7,395 bases of DNA from positions 1 through 7,395 of the forward strand of contig SLDM01000236.1 in assembly GCA_007125255.1 (NCBI GenBank), in the 5' to 3' direction. A program made the position numbers and the translations under genes. The notes beneath the pieces are model-generated. The model saw only the letters and a list, made by a program, of their open reading frames with translations, was not told the origin of the DNA and did no database searches. Positions within the stretch are counted from its first letter, which is position 1; every line of letters begins with the position of its first letter. Below, in pieces: positions 6,849-7,395 of the stretch. Origin of the DNA: Phycisphaerales bacterium (lineage in GTDB: Bacteria; Planctomycetota; Phycisphaerae; Phycisphaerales; SM1A02).

Positions 6849-7188
6849 GGGGAATCACGATGCGAAGTCCATGAGGATAGCGGCAATTGTGGCTCCCGGG
6901 AGGAGGCGGCGAGGCACGAAAGGCAGGAAGTGCCTGAAGGGAAGATCATGGAGGGATGAAAGATGCGGGCGATTGCAGCGAGCGTCCCGGCCCGACCATC
7001 GCTGCGGAAGGGGTCTGTGTAATGACCCCCGTCGCACAGGGTCGTGATCCCGGCCGAGCCGGATGATGATTCTGGACGTCGCGGAGAGCGCCGGCGGGCA
7101 TCCGATCGGCGTCCGTAAGCGGTGACGGTCCGGGCATCATGAACCTCCGTTGAAGGGAAGCTCAATCATGCCACTGGAATACGCAGAA
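6849..7188. other. Intergenic stretch without a convincing gene
   Basis: I recognise no protein family or RNA gene here. Minus-strand frames in this stretch are rich in Ser, Arg and Pro and look non-coding. At about 6911-6935 the plus strand reads ggcacgaa followed by aggcagga and agtgcc. This resembles one or two degenerate units of the 8-bp repeat seen at 525-600 and may be a relic copy. A small ORF with a good ribosome binding site (6946-7140, minus) is listed separately. The stretch would carry the ABC-F promoter, but no clear -35/-10 pair is visible. Confidence 0.5.
6946..7140 (-). CDS. Doubtful small ORF with a strong Shine-Dalgarno
   Basis: A 64-codon frame starts with two adjacent ATGs (7140 and 7137). 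GGAGG (7148-7144) lies 6 bases before the second ATG, an ideal placement. The product, beginning MMPGPSPLTDADRMPAG, is Pro/Ala/Arg-rich, has no membrane helix, signal or known motif, and ends 122 bp before the ABC-F start. It may be a chance ORF left where an insertion sequence decayed. I do not recognise it. Confidence 0.18.
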   Translation of the reverse strand: MMPGPSPLTDADRMPAGALRDVQNHHPARPGSRPCATGVITQTPSAAMVGPGRSLQSPASFIPP

Positions 7189-7395
7189 TCAATGGCCGGT
7201 GGACCTGCGCTTTGTCGGACGGTTACACGTATCCAGATGTCGCCAGCGTCGCTTCCGTGTGTCCCACATACCCAAGAACCGGCCTGGCGACGCCTCGCCG
7301 CACTCCGGGTAGCACAACAGTTCATATCCGTCATGCTCCACCATCACGCGAACTTCTTCGCCAGGGGTGTCCAGTTCAACCTCGGCGACCGTCCA
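7189..7395 (-). pseudogene. ISL3-family transposase, N-terminal zinc-finger fragment (decayed, 5' end outside window)
   Basis: The minus strand is open from the right edge to a TGA at 7191-7189, giving 68 residues that begin WTVAEVELDTPGEEVRVMVEHDG. The pattern W.V..VELD...EEV.V...H, then LLCYPECGEA, then WDTRKRRWRHLDTC is the N-terminal zinc-binding region of ISL3 transposases (zf-ISL3 followed by the D.R...WRHLD motif). After RHLDTC the expected continuation (an A-R-V-P-R-like segment and further Cys pair) is missing and the frame ends within 11 residues. The catalytic DDE part should lie to the left but is absent. The zinc finger also looks degraded (C-Y-P-E-C instead of C-P-x-C). This is a relic; upstream sequence beyond the window may hold the first residues. 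Confidence 0.7.

Noticed and set aside
6830..7165. 111-codon minus-strand ORF upstream of the ABC-F gene
   Set aside because: Ser/Arg-rich composition, no motif and no ribosome binding site at its own start; the GGAGG nearby serves a different frame.

Overview
The window is a high-GC bacterial chromosome segment that looks planctomycetal, most likely Phycisphaerae or a close relative. The main clue is a type II pseudopilin-like protein with the H-X9-DG C-terminal motif, a family greatly expanded in Planctomycetes and relatives. A SigK/RskA-like ECF sigma/anti-sigma pair and extended, repeat-rich intergenic DNA fit this. The lineage call is inference: there is no rRNA or single-copy marker here.

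Layout, left to right. (1) Positions 1-291 hold the 3' end of a plus-strand glycosyltransferase resembling tRNA-queuosine alpha-mannosyltransferase (DUF3524/QTMAN family). (2) Positions 213-951 are a convergent, non-coding, repeat-dense stretch. It has three arrays built from a degenerate 8-bp unit (consensus roughly GNSACGRA), two facing right and one facing left, plus a palindromic element with 16-bp arms at 599-748 and a smaller palindrome at 779-809. The outer arrays run into the 3' ends of both flanking genes and supply their stop codons. (3) Minus-strand genes follow: an SDR-family nucleotide-sugar epimerase (934-1929) with its own plausible promoter and, upstream of it, the pseudopilin-like gene (2146-2988). 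Between them lies a 15-bp-period tandem repeat ending in a C10G4 tract. (4) Divergent from the pseudopilin is a plus-strand ECF sigma factor (3292-3846), followed by a membrane anti-sigma factor of the RskA type (3954-4817). (5) Convergent with these is a minus-strand ABC-F ATPase (4874-6823). The likely terminator of the sigma/anti-sigma transcript lies inside the final codons of this ABC-F gene. (6) Positions 6849-7188 show no convincing gene. At 7189-7395 the N-terminal zinc-finger part of a decayed ISL3-type transposase enters from the right edge on the minus strand.

Functionally, only the sigma/anti-sigma pair is clearly a unit: the membrane protein should hold the sigma factor inactive until a signal releases it. 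The divergent pseudopilin, the epimerase (surface-sugar precursors) and the ABC-F protein (ribosome-associated) are otherwise ordinary chromosomal genes. I see no CRISPR array, tRNA, rRNA, phage module or recognisable defence system. The most unusual content is the repeat architecture around 200-950 and the sequence structures at gene ends.
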